From contig NZ_SWBQ01000001.1 of assembly GCF_005116445.1 (NCBI RefSeq), forward strand, positions 558,001 through 622,000: a stretch of 64,000 nt of DNA, written 5' to 3'. This DNA is from Pedobacter frigoris. GTDB lineage: Bacteria > Bacteroidota > Bacteroidia > Sphingobacteriales > Sphingobacteriaceae. This document shows, one piece after another, positions 17,876 to 24,767 of this stretch. Within the stretch, counting starts at the first letter, position 1. Each line of letters begins with the position of its first letter. The position numbers were made by a program, and so were the translations under genes. The notes under the pieces were generated by a model that ran no database searches, was not told the origin of the DNA, and saw only the letters and a list, made by a program, of their open reading frames with translations.

Positions 17876-18047
17876 GTTTAAGAAAATCTTAATAATTAAT
17901 GTGTATGCACTAAAGGATGGTAAATACAAACTCAGTTTTTATTTACCCAAAACAAAGACCGGAAAGATAAAAGATATGAAAGTTACAGGTAAGACAATGG
18001 CGGTATTGTATGAGCATAAGCTGTGTACGTTTAAGCTTAATTTTTAG
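17868..18047 (+). pseudogene. 3' remnant of a paralogue of the preceding propeller gene
   Basis: An ATG at 17868 opens a 59-codon frame overlapping the previous stop. Its product aligns with the C-terminus of the preceding protein: NVYALKDGKYKLSFYL against DVYNLVNGKYKLSFYL, then K(I/M)K(D/E)(M/F)(K/R)V...VLY(E/D)H. This is the end of a tandem duplicate whose first 300 codons are missing. It may be translated by coupling but is most likely a relic of recombination between tandem copies. Confidence 0.7.
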
Positions 18048-18162
18048 CAGCATTCAATATGAATGAGATTAAAATGAAATTAACGCCATCATCCATAAAA
18101 CCAGCGAAGGGTTGCCAATACCTTTCGCTAATTGAAAACCAATATAAAAATCTAGATCTGAT

Positions 18163-18396
18163 ATGGACCAAAATAGTTTTCCCGAATACAAAGTTACTAA
18201 GGAAATAGTCGCAGCCTTTGTTGAAGCTGTTGATAACGAAGCATTCATCCTCGCTGATGTCGCTGATGTAATGGGCATTGAACAAGAAGAGGCTACTGCT
18301 ATTTTGCTCCATGTGATGGAACACGACATCCTCAGGTTGAAATGTGTCTGGGTGGTGGAACGACCACCCCGGCTTTCAGCCACCCCTCCTCGGTAA
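18163..18396 (+). CDS. Small hypothetical protein with a repeat-derived C-terminus
   Basis: 77 aa. Residues 1-62 look like a real helical domain (TKEIVAAFVEAVDNEAFILADVADVMGIEQEEATAILLHVMEHDILRL), compatible with a small winged-helix or helix-turn-helix protein. The last dozen residues (ERPPRLSATPPR) are encoded by the first copy of the GC-rich palindromic repeat at 18362, so the natural end has probably been lost. An overlapping 49-codon frame (18059-18208) is less convincing. Function unknown. Confidence 0.42.
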   Translation: MDQNSFPEYKVTKEIVAAFVEAVDNEAFILADVADVMGIEQEEATAILLHVMEHDILRLKCVWVVERPPRLSATPPR

Positions 18397-18443
18397 GGAG
18401 GGGATTGATGATCCTAGTCTCCTCCTGATTTTCCAGGAGGAGT
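18362..18443. repeat. GC-rich palindromic repeat, copy 1, with second hairpin
   Basis: GACCACCCCGGC...CCCCTCC/GGAGGGG forms a hairpin ending at 18403; a second stem CTCCTCCTG/CAGGAGGAG lies at 18419-18442. Closely related copies follow at 18481 and 18661. The form is that of dispersed REP-like elements in Bacteroidota genomes. Confidence 0.65.
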
Positions 18444-18480
18444 ACCCGCAGGGGGAGGTGGTGAGAAGAAGGTTTATTTG

Positions 18481-18530
18481 GAAAGACCACCCCGCCCGGT
18501 TGGGCACCCCTCCTTGCGAAGGTGGGGACT
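18481..18530. repeat. GC-rich palindromic repeat, copy 2
   Basis: Begins GAAAGACCACCCCGCCCGGT and ends CCCTCCTTGCGAAGGTGGGGACT. It shares the GAAAGACCACCC start with copy 3 and the CACCCCTCCTTGCGAAGG end with copies 1 and 3. Confidence 0.7.
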
Positions 18531-18660
18531 AGTCGTCAAAAAAGGAAGGGACTTTGAATGAGGCGTTTTAAGACGGGTTTGACATCTGGATGGGATATGG
18601 TCGGGATCGGCGGTGTTGTTTGATTATGGGACTTTAAAACGCTAAATTATTTAGTATTTG

Positions 18661-18738
18661 GAAAGACCACCCGCCCGGTTGGCACCTCCAACTTTACCAC
18701 CCCGGCTTCGCCACCCCTCCTTGCGAAGGAGGGGACTA
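18661..18738. repeat. GC-rich palindromic repeat, copy 3 (compound)
   Basis: Starts GAAAGACCACCCGCCCGGTT, then a second partial unit ACCACCCCGGCTTCGCCACC ending with the stem CCCCTCC-TTGCGAA-GGAGGGG. It appears to be two units joined with a short spacer. The 300 bases between 18540 and 18847 contain no gene; only this repeat and the inverted repeat at 18771 are seen. Confidence 0.7.
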
Positions 18739-18770
18739 AGGAGAGGATTTAAGAATAACTATGAAAAAAC

Positions 18771-18835
18771 GAGAGCTTGGGAGGATATAACTTAAACTTA
18801 AAAGAGCGAGATTGTTGATCAACCTCCCAGCTCTC
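18771..18835 (+). other. Long-range inverted repeat in the leader of the next gene
   Basis: GAGAGCTTGGGAGG (18771-18784) can pair with CCTCCCAGCTCTC (18823-18835), 13 bp with one bulged base, enclosing about 38 bases. It ends 12 bases before the ATG at 18848 with no T-run, so it may be a translational leader structure rather than a terminator. Confidence 0.4.
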
Positions 18836-18847
18836 TATTAAAATATT

Positions 18848-19285
18848 ATGAAAACAGACATACTTAAAGCAGGATTTGATTTTAGTAAATATTTCAAGTT
18901 GATTGAGGGGCATTTGAAACCACAGGAGTTGCTGTATGTGCTAATGGTGGAGATAAGGGAAGCTTCTGGTGGCTGGAATGATGTGTCAGAAGAAGTAGTG
19001 GAGGATATGGTAGATGCGGTGGTGATGAAAGCGGAAATTTATTTGTTTACAGGTAAGCTTTTGCAGTCTGCGGATTTAATGTGTTCAATAATGGAGGTGA
19101 TAAAGCCTGAGTTTGTAAGCATAGGATATGGAAGTAGGCGGTTTGGACGTATTCTGGATGATGCAGGTAGTTTTATGACGTTGCTGTTGGAAGAAAAAAT
19201 GGATGCGGAAACAAGAGCTATGCTGGAGCAGAGGTTTGGCAAATATATGGAGTTGAGTGAGGTTGATTGGAAAGAAAGGATTTAG
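18848..19285 (+). CDS. Hypothetical protein, 145 aa
   Basis: Mostly alpha-helical and acidic, no signal peptide or membrane segment. Features: SKYFKLIEGHLKPQELLYVLM near the N-terminus, KAEIYLFTGKLLQSADLMCSIM in the middle and ETRAMLEQRFGKYMEL near the end. I recognise no family. Three bases separate its stop from the next small ORF, so the two are probably one operon, and an AraC-like regulator follows; in accessory regions of this phylum such short genes often belong to mobile-element remnants. Confidence 0.6.
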   Translation: MKTDILKAGFDFSKYFKLIEGHLKPQELLYVLMVEIREASGGWNDVSEEVVEDMVDAVVMKAEIYLFTGKLLQSADLMCSIMEVIKPEFVSIGYGSRRFGRILDDAGSFMTLLLEEKMDAETRAMLEQRFGKYMELSEVDWKERI

Positions 19286-19288
19286 TTT

Positions 19289-19465
19289 ATGGGCTTAGAT
19301 TATAAAAGTTTATACGAAGCGTTGATCATCGAGCTGGAATTTTTAAAGAAGGAAAGGGAGAATCTGAAGGCAGAGAATGATTTGCTGGAAACGATTAGGA
19401 TGATTCAGACCGAGCATTTGTTGAAGAGAGAAAAGAAGATAAAGGACATGGGGGGTAAGGTATAA
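19289..19465 (+). CDS. Small coiled-coil protein, 58 aa
   Basis: ATG at 19289, stop at 19463. The sequence is almost entirely one charged helix with leucine/isoleucine spacing (YEALIIELEFLKKERENLK, then AENDLLETIRMIQTEHLLK), a short coiled coil. It starts 3 bases after the preceding stop, so it is probably translated from the same message; a hairpin terminator overlaps its stop. Too short for the usual ORF cut-off. Function unknown; a dimerisation partner or transposase-accessory peptide is possible. Confidence 0.55.
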   Translation: MGLDYKSLYEALIIELEFLKKERENLKAENDLLETIRMIQTEHLLKREKKIKDMGGKV

Positions 19466-19520
19466 AAGCAGCGGGGGCGTTTTTGACATAATTTATTTTT
19501 TTAGTCCCCGCTAGCTTTTT
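19464..19520 (+). terminator. Terminator after the small coiled-coil gene
   Basis: AAAAGCAGCGGGG and CCCCGCTAGCTTTT pair with one bulge, enclosing about 30 bases and followed by a T-run. Confidence 0.5.
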
Positions 19521-19587
19521 ATAATGAGATAAGAATGTTAAAAATAAAGGGAATTGAGTTTTTGCGGTAGAGCATTTGCAGCCGGAT

Positions 19588-19914
19588 ATGAAGATGGTAA
19601 AAGATTTTTTAGAGCTGCTGGAAGGTTCGTTTAAGGTAGAGCGTCATCCGCGTGCATATGCTGGTTGGTTGGGTATTTCTATTAAGAAGTTGAATAAACA
19701 TACTGGTTTTTATTTGGATAAGACGGTGCATGGGGTGATAGAGTATAGGGTTCATGATGAAGTACTGCTGTTGTTGAGGACTACGGATCTGAAGGTGATC
19801 GAGATTGCGGATGTGTTGGGGTTGAGCGACCCGAGTTGGCTTGCGAGGTGTTTTAAGAAGTATGAGGGGTGTAGTCCTAAAGATTATAGAAAAAGAGTGA
19901 GGGGGAAGGCTTAG
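19588..19914 (+). CDS. AraC-type helix-turn-helix protein (DNA-binding domain only)
   Basis: 108 aa from the ATG at 19588 (a TTG four codons earlier is possible). The whole protein is an AraC/XylS DNA-binding domain: first HTH at about residues 25-50 (RAYAGWLGISIKKLNKH), second with LKVIEIADVLGLSDPSWLARCFKKYEGCSPKDYRKR, the family's C-terminal signature. No ligand-binding domain is attached. Likely a local transcription factor; target unknown. Confidence 0.82.
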   Translation: MKMVKDFLELLEGSFKVERHPRAYAGWLGISIKKLNKHTGFYLDKTVHGVIEYRVHDEVLLLLRTTDLKVIEIADVLGLSDPSWLARCFKKYEGCSPKDYRKRVRGKA

Positions 19915-20052
19915 ATAATGAATTTGGTGCTGGGCGTGCCAATTTGGTTATGTTCCAGCTTAGCTATGCTTTTTTGAGAGCATTGGCATGGCGGCTGGGG
20001 CAAACCAATCAATTTTTTGAGAAAGACTGCAAGGAATTGAGATCCTTCGCGA

Positions 20053-20075
20053 TGCTCCCGAAGCGAGTTCGGGAC
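20053..20075. repeat. Short palindrome of the dispersed-repeat type
   Basis: CCCGAA-GCGAG-TTCGGG hairpin within GATGCTCCCGAAGCGAGTTC; related to the element embedded in fecR. It lies in the 378-base gap 19915-20292, which otherwise holds only the terminator below. Confidence 0.4.
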
Positions 20076-20083
20076 AGGCAAAG

Positions 20084-20111
20084 AAAAAACCGCATGGGAA
20101 TGCGGTTTTTT
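20084..20111 (+). terminator. Rho-independent terminator
   Basis: AAAAAACCGCAT and ATGCGGTTTTTT form a 12-bp stem with a 4-base loop, functional on either strand. It lies about 170 bases after the AraC-like gene. Confidence 0.75.
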
Positions 20112-20292
20112 TAGCGACAATATTTAGGTGTGAAAATTATTATATAATAAACTAATGAAATATCCTTAATGAATAAAATGAATGCTTAATTACCTAAGAG
20201 AAGACAAAATGAACAGAGCTGTTACGAATAGATAACGATTAACTGATACAAAACAGGAATAAGAATAAAATAAATTAACCTTTTCAATCTAC

Positions 20293-20916
20293 ATGTTAAA
20301 CAACAGAAAAACCTTTGAAAAACTAATGAATCTATTACGTAATATCTATCCTGATGTCCCATTGCCGGAAGGCTTTGAGGAATTTTTATGGAATAATATG
20401 ACTGTAGAACCGCTTTACTCCAAAGTCAGAACCCTGGAGTTTGAGGGTCAGAAGCCTAAGAAAGCTTATTTTGTAGTGAGTGGGCTGGTCACTGTGCATG
20501 GTTATGTAAGTGGTTTGCCTTTTACTGAAAGCATTTACCGTGAGCATACAATTGTTGCAATGAACGCTTTTATGAAGCAGGAAGATGCCGTACATACGAT
20601 AACCGCCACCAAGGACACATTGGTATGGAGTATCAGTCATGCGGCAATGGAAGAAATCTACAGGAGATGGCCACCTCTAAAGAGCATGGCATTGCAGACT
20701 GCGCTGAATTATCTGGAAATGAAACGCAAACGGCGCAATTCTTTTTTGGCCATGCCGGTAGAGGAAAGGGTGCAGGAATTCTATAAGGCCTTCAAAGGAT
20801 TACTTCCGGCCAGGACAAGCTTGATTGCAGATGTTGACATCGCATCTTATCTTTTGGTGAGTATAGATGTGCTCAGAAGAATTAGAAGGAAATTACGGAA
20901 AAAGGGCCTTCTTTAA
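20293..20916 (+). CDS. Crp/Fnr-family transcriptional regulator
   Basis: 207 aa. A cyclic-nucleotide-binding-like beta-barrel occupies about residues 35-140 (EFEGQKPKKAYFVVSGLVTVHGY, SIYREHTIVAMNAFM), then a long dimer helix (LKSMALQTALNYLEMKRKRR) and a short winged-helix C-terminus (DVDIASYLLVSIDVLRRIRRKLRKKG). The classic phosphate-binding arginine-serine motif of CRP is not evident, so it may not bind cAMP. This small form, common in Bacteroidota, usually acts as a local stress regulator. Monocistronic; a GCCTTCTT/AAGAAGGC hairpin overlaps its end. Confidence 0.85.
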   Translation: MLNNRKTFEKLMNLLRNIYPDVPLPEGFEEFLWNNMTVEPLYSKVRTLEFEGQKPKKAYFVVSGLVTVHGYVSGLPFTESIYREHTIVAMNAFMKQEDAVHTITATKDTLVWSISHAAMEEIYRRWPPLKSMALQTALNYLEMKRKRRNSFLAMPVEERVQEFYKAFKGLLPARTSLIADVDIASYLLVSIDVLRRIRRKLRKKGLL

Positions 20917-20985
20917 AAAGAAGGCTTTAGTGGGTAATATGTCCACTATGTTTTTTGATACTCCATTTATTTTTGAATCATAACT

Positions 20986-21249
20986 ATGAATCAAAATATG
21001 AACGAGGAAATTTTAGAAAAACTGGGAAACCTAATGGAGTTGCAACGAGAGTTGAATGTAATGATGACAGCAATAAGCCATAAGGTTTTGTTGCCGGAGC
21101 AAGAAGAGGTGTGGTTGACAAAGGCTGCGGTAATGGATGAGCTTTGTATTACGTCGCGCACTTTTTACAGAAGAAGGGTGACTGAGAATTGGGAAACTAA
21201 GGTAAGTGGTGGGCAGGTTTATTATTTAAAAGCTTCTTTGAGGAGGTAA
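20986..21249 (+). CDS. Helix-turn-helix DNA-binding protein (excisionase-like)
   Basis: 87 aa. The C-terminal half (EEVWLTKAAVMDELCITSRTFYRRRVTENWETKVSGGQVYYLKASL, residues about 41-86) has the MerR/excisionase-type winged helix layout used by the helix-turn-helix proteins common in Bacteroidota mobile elements. The N-terminal half is a short coiled coil. Located at the edge of an accessory region; a role as recombination directionality factor or repressor is inference. Confidence 0.7.
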   Translation: MNQNMNEEILEKLGNLMELQRELNVMMTAISHKVLLPEQEEVWLTKAAVMDELCITSRTFYRRRVTENWETKVSGGQVYYLKASLRR

Positions 21250-21294
21250 TGTATATGGAGTGAGTTAATACTCACCTTATTATTATATTTGAAT

Positions 21295-21963
21295 ATGGTT
21301 GTTGAAGACTCAGATAAAATTGACATAAATGATATTGTAAAGAAAGAGATTTTAAACAAGTCAATCGATCTTACAACTGATTATACTGAGATCGCATTAG
21401 ATGCTCTTTTAACTGACGGAATTTTACGTGAGGTACCTATGGTTAAATCATTGCTGTCTTTTTATGATGTCACTAGGTCGGTAATTGACAGACATAAAAT
21501 CAATAAAATTCTTGCTTTTTTTAAGGAGTTTCATAGCGGCAGTATTCTCGAGGATAAATTCGAGGCTTTTAAAATCAAGTTTAATCAAGATAAAAAGTAT
21601 CAAAGACACGTGCTTGAAACCATAATTCTTTACAACGAACGTTTCTTACATATACTGAAGTCAAGAATTTTAGCCAACTTACTCAAAGCTCATATTGAAC
21701 AATTGATTTCAAAGGATGAATTCGATGACATCGCAGTTGTTTTGGATATATTGCATCCTAAGGGAATTGAAGAGCTAAATAAGTTTTATCCTTTGAATGG
21801 CAAATGGCATCAATTCTTATCAACGAGTTGGAAAGCTAGATATGAGGGAACATTGTTGATGTCAGCAGGTATAGCCGGTACGCATTCAGGTACATTCCTA
21901 ATTACACCACTTGGACAGCAACTGTATGAATTTGGGATTAAGCCACTAAATATGGGCGTTTAA
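21295..21963 (+). CDS. Hypothetical protein with C-terminal winged-helix-like end
   Basis: 222 aa from the ATG at 21295; a TTG two codons upstream is an alternative. No signal peptide. Residues 25-150 are predominantly helical (ALDALLTDGILREVPMVKSL, RHVLETIILYNERFLHILKS) and the end (GTFLITPLGQQLYEFGI) looks like the wing of a winged-helix domain, as in proteins that sense and act at nucleic acids. I do not recognise the family. It converges on the RNase H / TIR pair and ends only 22 bases from it, in what may be a defence-related neighbourhood. Confidence 0.6.
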   Translation: MVVEDSDKIDINDIVKKEILNKSIDLTTDYTEIALDALLTDGILREVPMVKSLLSFYDVTRSVIDRHKINKILAFFKEFHSGSILEDKFEAFKIKFNQDKKYQRHVLETIILYNERFLHILKSRILANLLKAHIEQLISKDEFDDIAVVLDILHPKGIEELNKFYPLNGKWHQFLSTSWKARYEGTLLMSAGIAGTHSGTFLITPLGQQLYEFGIKPLNMGV

Positions 21964-21984
21964 ATCTTTTTAATATCAGTTGAT

Positions 21985-22620
21985 TTATTTCCTTCCGAAA
22001 TCAGCTGGATTTTCTCCCCATTTTTTTGTTTCCCACTTACGTATTTGAATTTGATAATTATTATTTAAGAGCCAATTCTCAGCTCTTTGCATAATTGAAA
22101 TAATGGAAGAATTTTTACCAATATCGGCTATTTTTGTCTTTGGTCTTTTATTCTTAACCCACGTTATTGCAGTATTACTATCAGAATATATAATCAAAAT
22201 TTCTGGATGGTCTTTGCAGTAAGTTAAAGCATGTACGATTGCCAAAAATTCTGCTATGTTGTTTGTCCCTGTAGCAAAGGGGCCCGCATGAAAGGCCCTT
22301 TCTCTGCTGGGAAATAATACGCCCTGATATTCCATAGCGTTTGTTTTTGTATTCCATGCGCCATCAACACAAATACTGTTTTTCTCCGGTTCATCAGAAA
22401 GTTGTCTAGAATTTGGTTCGTTTTTTTCGCCCGCGCTTTTACCAATAAATCTTGTGCTATCACTTAGAAATGCTTGTTGTGCTTCCTTTAAGCTATAAAA
22501 GCCTTTGTAAACAGCACCTTCAAACTGATGAATTTGTTCTTTGCATTCTTCCCAGGTTGAATAGACACCAGGTTTGCGACCTACCCAAACAGTATAAAAC
22601 TTTTGCTTTTTCTTTGCCAT
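21985..22620 (-). CDS. Viroplasmin-domain ribonuclease HI
   Basis: 211 aa. The N-terminal 50 residues (KKKQKFYTVWVGRKPGVYST, WEECKEQIHQFEGAVYKGF) are a caulimovirus-viroplasmin/RNase H1 N-terminal domain that binds RNA-DNA hybrids. An RNase H fold follows from about residue 85 with all four acidic positions visible: D in ICVDGAW, E in NNIAEFLA, D in IYSDSNTA and D in NPADFGRK. It should cut the RNA strand of hybrids. It starts 6 bases after the TIR gene stop, so the two are probably co-transcribed. Many Bacteroidota carry such RNase H genes as housekeeping enzymes, so a defence link is inference. Confidence 0.9.
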   Translation of the reverse strand: MAKKKQKFYTVWVGRKPGVYSTWEECKEQIHQFEGAVYKGFYSLKEAQQAFLSDSTRFIGKSAGEKNEPNSRQLSDEPEKNSICVDGAWNTKTNAMEYQGVLFPSRERAFHAGPFATGTNNIAEFLAIVHALTYCKDHPEILIIYSDSNTAITWVKNKRPKTKIADIGKNSSIISIMQRAENWLLNNNYQIQIRKWETKKWGENPADFGRK

Positions 22621-22626
22621 CTATAA

Positions 22627-23166
22627 TTACTTTAAGGCATCTAAAGCTTTTTTGTGATCAATAAGAAAGCCAGAGCCTTCTAATCTATCTACCAATGCAG
22701 AGCCGACTTCCTTTACATGACTGTTGAACGCATGATACATGATGCCGTCGGTATCGGAAGGTCTTTCTAGTTTGCCTTTAACTAGTATTATTGTGTTTTG
22801 TCTTCCTAATCTAGAAATTAACATTCCCATTTCTAAAATAACATTTTGTCTTGCCCTTTCTTTCATAGCTTGGTCCCCATCCTTTTTAGCGAATCCCATA
22901 TCATCAGGGGTTAATAGAACTATTCCAGCCTGCGCTGATCCGTCTTTTCCAACGTGTTGTTCTAACGCTTCTATGATGGTTAATCCACCTCCACCTGATT
23001 TTGCCAGAATAAAAGGTTGAATGTTTAATTTACTAAGTACAAGTTCTAATTGGTCACGGCTCGTTTCGTCATGTCCATACACAACAAAAAGTTTAGGTGC
23101 AATAACTGCAACTTCTTTTGTGATTACCGGAATTTCATATTTATTAGCATTTATCTTCTCTATCAA
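22627..23166 (-). CDS. TIR-like nucleotide-binding effector domain protein (5'-end frameshifted)
   Basis: The intact frame begins at a TTG (23166) and encodes 179 aa. It matches the TIR-like domain of the CAP12/Pycsar effector type (PF10137): KLFVVYGHDETSRDQLELVL, IVLLTPDDMGFA, and ARQNVILEMGMLISRLGR, where the glutamate corresponds to the NADase catalytic position of TIR enzymes. Proteins of this kind hydrolyse NAD+ on activation in bacterial defence. The true start is probably the ATG at 23338, with a one-base frameshift at the A-run 23270-23273; see the separate entry. No cyclase partner gene is seen. Either a damaged gene or a sequencing error. Confidence 0.85.
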   Translation of the reverse strand: MIEKINANKYEIPVITKEVAVIAPKLFVVYGHDETSRDQLELVLSKLNIQPFILAKSGGGGLTIIEALEQHVGKDGSAQAGIVLLTPDDMGFAKKDGDQAMKERARQNVILEMGMLISRLGRQNTIILVKGKLERPSDTDGIMYHAFNSHVKEVGSALVDRLEGSGFLIDHKKALDALK

Positions 23167-23338
23167 GAGGTCAATCTTATCTTTCGAACTTCCTTTGCCT
23201 TGACTTAATAGTGATTTGGTGTTAAAAAATGTCAGTATTGCACCGTCAGAGGCCGAGAATTTATGACCATTTTCCTTCTATTTCGTTTTCAGACAGAATG
23301 GATTGGAGGTCTGAAAGAGTTCCGTTAAATTTTCCCAT
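23167..23338 (-). pseudogene. Frameshifted N-terminal part of the TIR gene
   Basis: ATG at 23338 opens MGKFNGTLSDLQSILSENE and runs to a stop at 23261. From 23270 the +1 frame instead continues without a stop as GHKFSASDGAILTFFNTKSL directly into the TIR frame. Removing one A from the run AAAA at 23270-23273 would join both into a single protein of about 236 residues. The joined region resembles the beta-rich N-terminal module that precedes TIR domains in related proteins. Confidence 0.65.
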
Positions 23339-23372
23339 ATTTTTATTGAGTTGTCAATTATATCCCAAATTA

Positions 23373-23380
23373 CAAATTTA
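23373..23380 (-). promoter_or_regulatory. Possible -7 promoter element for the TIR-RNase H operon
   Basis: TAAATTTG on the minus strand fits TAnnTTTG and lies 34 bases upstream of the inferred ATG at 23338. No strong -33 element is seen. Confidence 0.35.
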
Positions 23381-23569
23381 TCTTGTAAAGGTTAAAGGAA
23401 TAAGTGTGGAAATTGATAGTATTTATGTCAATCTGTGACATAATTGTGCCAAACCGTGCCAAAGTGATTTCTGTTCTAGGAGGTTGTTTCTTAGGTGTTT
23501 ATGTTTGCTTCAAGAGTTCGGCCGGACTTAATAATTAACAAATTGATAAACATTTAAAAATTAGAAAAC

Positions 23570-24211
23570 ATGGGAAAATTAACAGGTGGTATCGACAATG
23601 ATTTGATTGGTCGTTTAGGGAATCACGTAGGCAGAAGAGTGAAAGGGGAGAACATCATCTCCATGCGTCCAGCCAAATCTAACAAGCCGCCAACAGCAGC
23701 TCAATTGGCGCAGCGCTTAAAGTTTGGGTTGTTTACGCACTGGCTGAGGTCGGCCTTGCCGATACTGGAAATCGGGTATCAGCATTATGAAGCTGAAATG
23801 TCGGCTTATAATATGGCGGTGTCTGAGAACATGAAGTATGCGGTAACTGGTGTGTCGCCCAACTTTACGATCAACTATTCTGAGGCTCGGTTTAGTAAAG
23901 GTGTGCTGAGGAAGGTCTCAGATGCGGAAATAGCAACAACAGCCGGGGCAGCAATAGAGTTTACATGGGGAAGTGTGATTGGTCAGAGCTATTCTAAGGC
24001 TGATGACCAGGTAGGGGTGATTGCTTATGATCCGCTTAAGGATGAATTTGTGGCGCTGATGAACGCTGCTGTTCGTTCTGCGGAGGAGTATGAGTTGCAG
24101 TTGCCACTGGATTGGACAGGGGACGTGGTTCATTGCTGGGTGCTTGTAGTGAGTGCTGATAGTAAGAGAGTAAGTGACACTAAGTATGTGGGGCAGCTGA
24201 CTGTAGTTTAG
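23570..24211 (+). CDS. DUF6266 family protein (copy 1)
   Basis: 213 aa. The N-terminal signature MGKLTGGIDNDLIGRLGNHVG followed by PAKSNKPPTAAQLAQRLKF is that of DUF6266. No signal peptide. The body has two beta-rich halves (VGVIAYDPLKDEFVALMN, VHCWVLVVSADSKRVSDTKYVGQL). A divergent paralogue lies at 25211, and a membrane protein and amidase gene lie between them. DUF6266 has no known role; multiple copies per genome are common in Pedobacter. The arrangement suggests a phage-derived or contact-dependent module, by inference. Confidence 0.85.
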   Translation: MGKLTGGIDNDLIGRLGNHVGRRVKGENIISMRPAKSNKPPTAAQLAQRLKFGLFTHWLRSALPILEIGYQHYEAEMSAYNMAVSENMKYAVTGVSPNFTINYSEARFSKGVLRKVSDAEIATTAGAAIEFTWGSVIGQSYSKADDQVGVIAYDPLKDEFVALMNAAVRSAEEYELQLPLDWTGDVVHCWVLVVSADSKRVSDTKYVGQLTVV

Positions 24212-24215
24212 TTCT

Positions 24216-24302
24216 GAAAAAAGTAGGTGATCTCTTCCGGGCTGGCGCCAGCTAAGCTTCGCAAACCTGACAAATGCCCGTCAGAGACACCTGACTTTTT
24301 TC
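24216..24302 (+). other. Long imperfect hairpin, possible structured RNA or terminator
   Basis: Arms GAAAAAAGT-AGGTG-A-TCTCT (24216-24235) and AGAGA-CACCT-G-ACTTTTTTC (24283-24302) pair over 19 bp with two single-base bulges, and an inner CGGGC/GCCCG stem extends it. The terminal loop contains TGGCGCCA. It ends in a T-run, so it can terminate transcription after the DUF6266 gene, but it is larger than an ordinary terminator. Confidence 0.5.
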
Positions 24303-24395
24303 TGCAAGCGAACTAAGCTACTTGTCGAGCAGAGTCCCACATAATTGAGTGTACAGGAGGAGAAGTCCACACAAAAAATTTAAATCAAAAAAATT

Positions 24396-24767
24396 ATGAA
24401 AGTATTGAGTTTGAAGTCGGTATGGATGCCGACGAGGAAAAGTATAGAAAGGGTTTTACAGCTGGTGATCGTATTGCTGGTTTGGTATACGGCACCGCTG
24501 GTGTTTGAGTTGCCGCTAGGGAATTCTATTGAGATAGCAAAGAGCATAGGCTTGATGCTGGTGTTGGCACTGGTGGCGTTTGTGGTGGTCCTAGCAGTTT
24601 GCTGGTGGTTGCTGAACAGGATGTTGGTGGCGTTGGCCCTGCCAGGTATTGGTGATATGGTTTTATGTTTTAACGAATTGACTTTATGGGAGCAAGTAAA
24701 GGTTTTTTTTGGGCTGTTTGCATTATTTGTATTTGCGGCAGTAGGGGTTATAGTCGCAGTGTTGTAG
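24396..24767 (+). CDS. Small membrane protein, holin-like
   Basis: 123 aa, basic N-terminus followed by three hydrophobic segments (about residues 21-40, 50-72 and 102-123). No named family recognised. Its 3' end overlaps the CHAP-type amidase frame by 82 bases. Size, topology and the following peptidoglycan-cleaving gene are what is expected of a holin-endolysin pair, which is inference from context only. The N-terminal ATG at 24396 has a purine-rich stretch upstream. Confidence 0.6.
   Translation: MKVLSLKSVWMPTRKSIERVLQLVIVLLVWYTAPLVFELPLGNSIEIAKSIGLMLVLALVAFVVVLAVCWWLLNRMLVALALPGIGDMVLCFNELTLWEQVKVFFGLFALFVFAAVGVIVAVL

Noticed and set aside
18059..18208. 49-codon ORF overlapping the small gene at 18163
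   Set aside because: Amino-acid composition is not protein-like and the other frame gives a better helical domain.
19911..20120. 69-codon minus-strand ORF
   Set aside because: It runs through a terminator and repeat sequence with no recognisable protein features.
23440..23475. Two TTTGGCAC direct repeats upstream of the TIR gene resembling a sigma-54 promoter
   Set aside because: The spacing between the GG and GC elements is off by one and the -12 TTGCA is missing; no activator gene is nearby.
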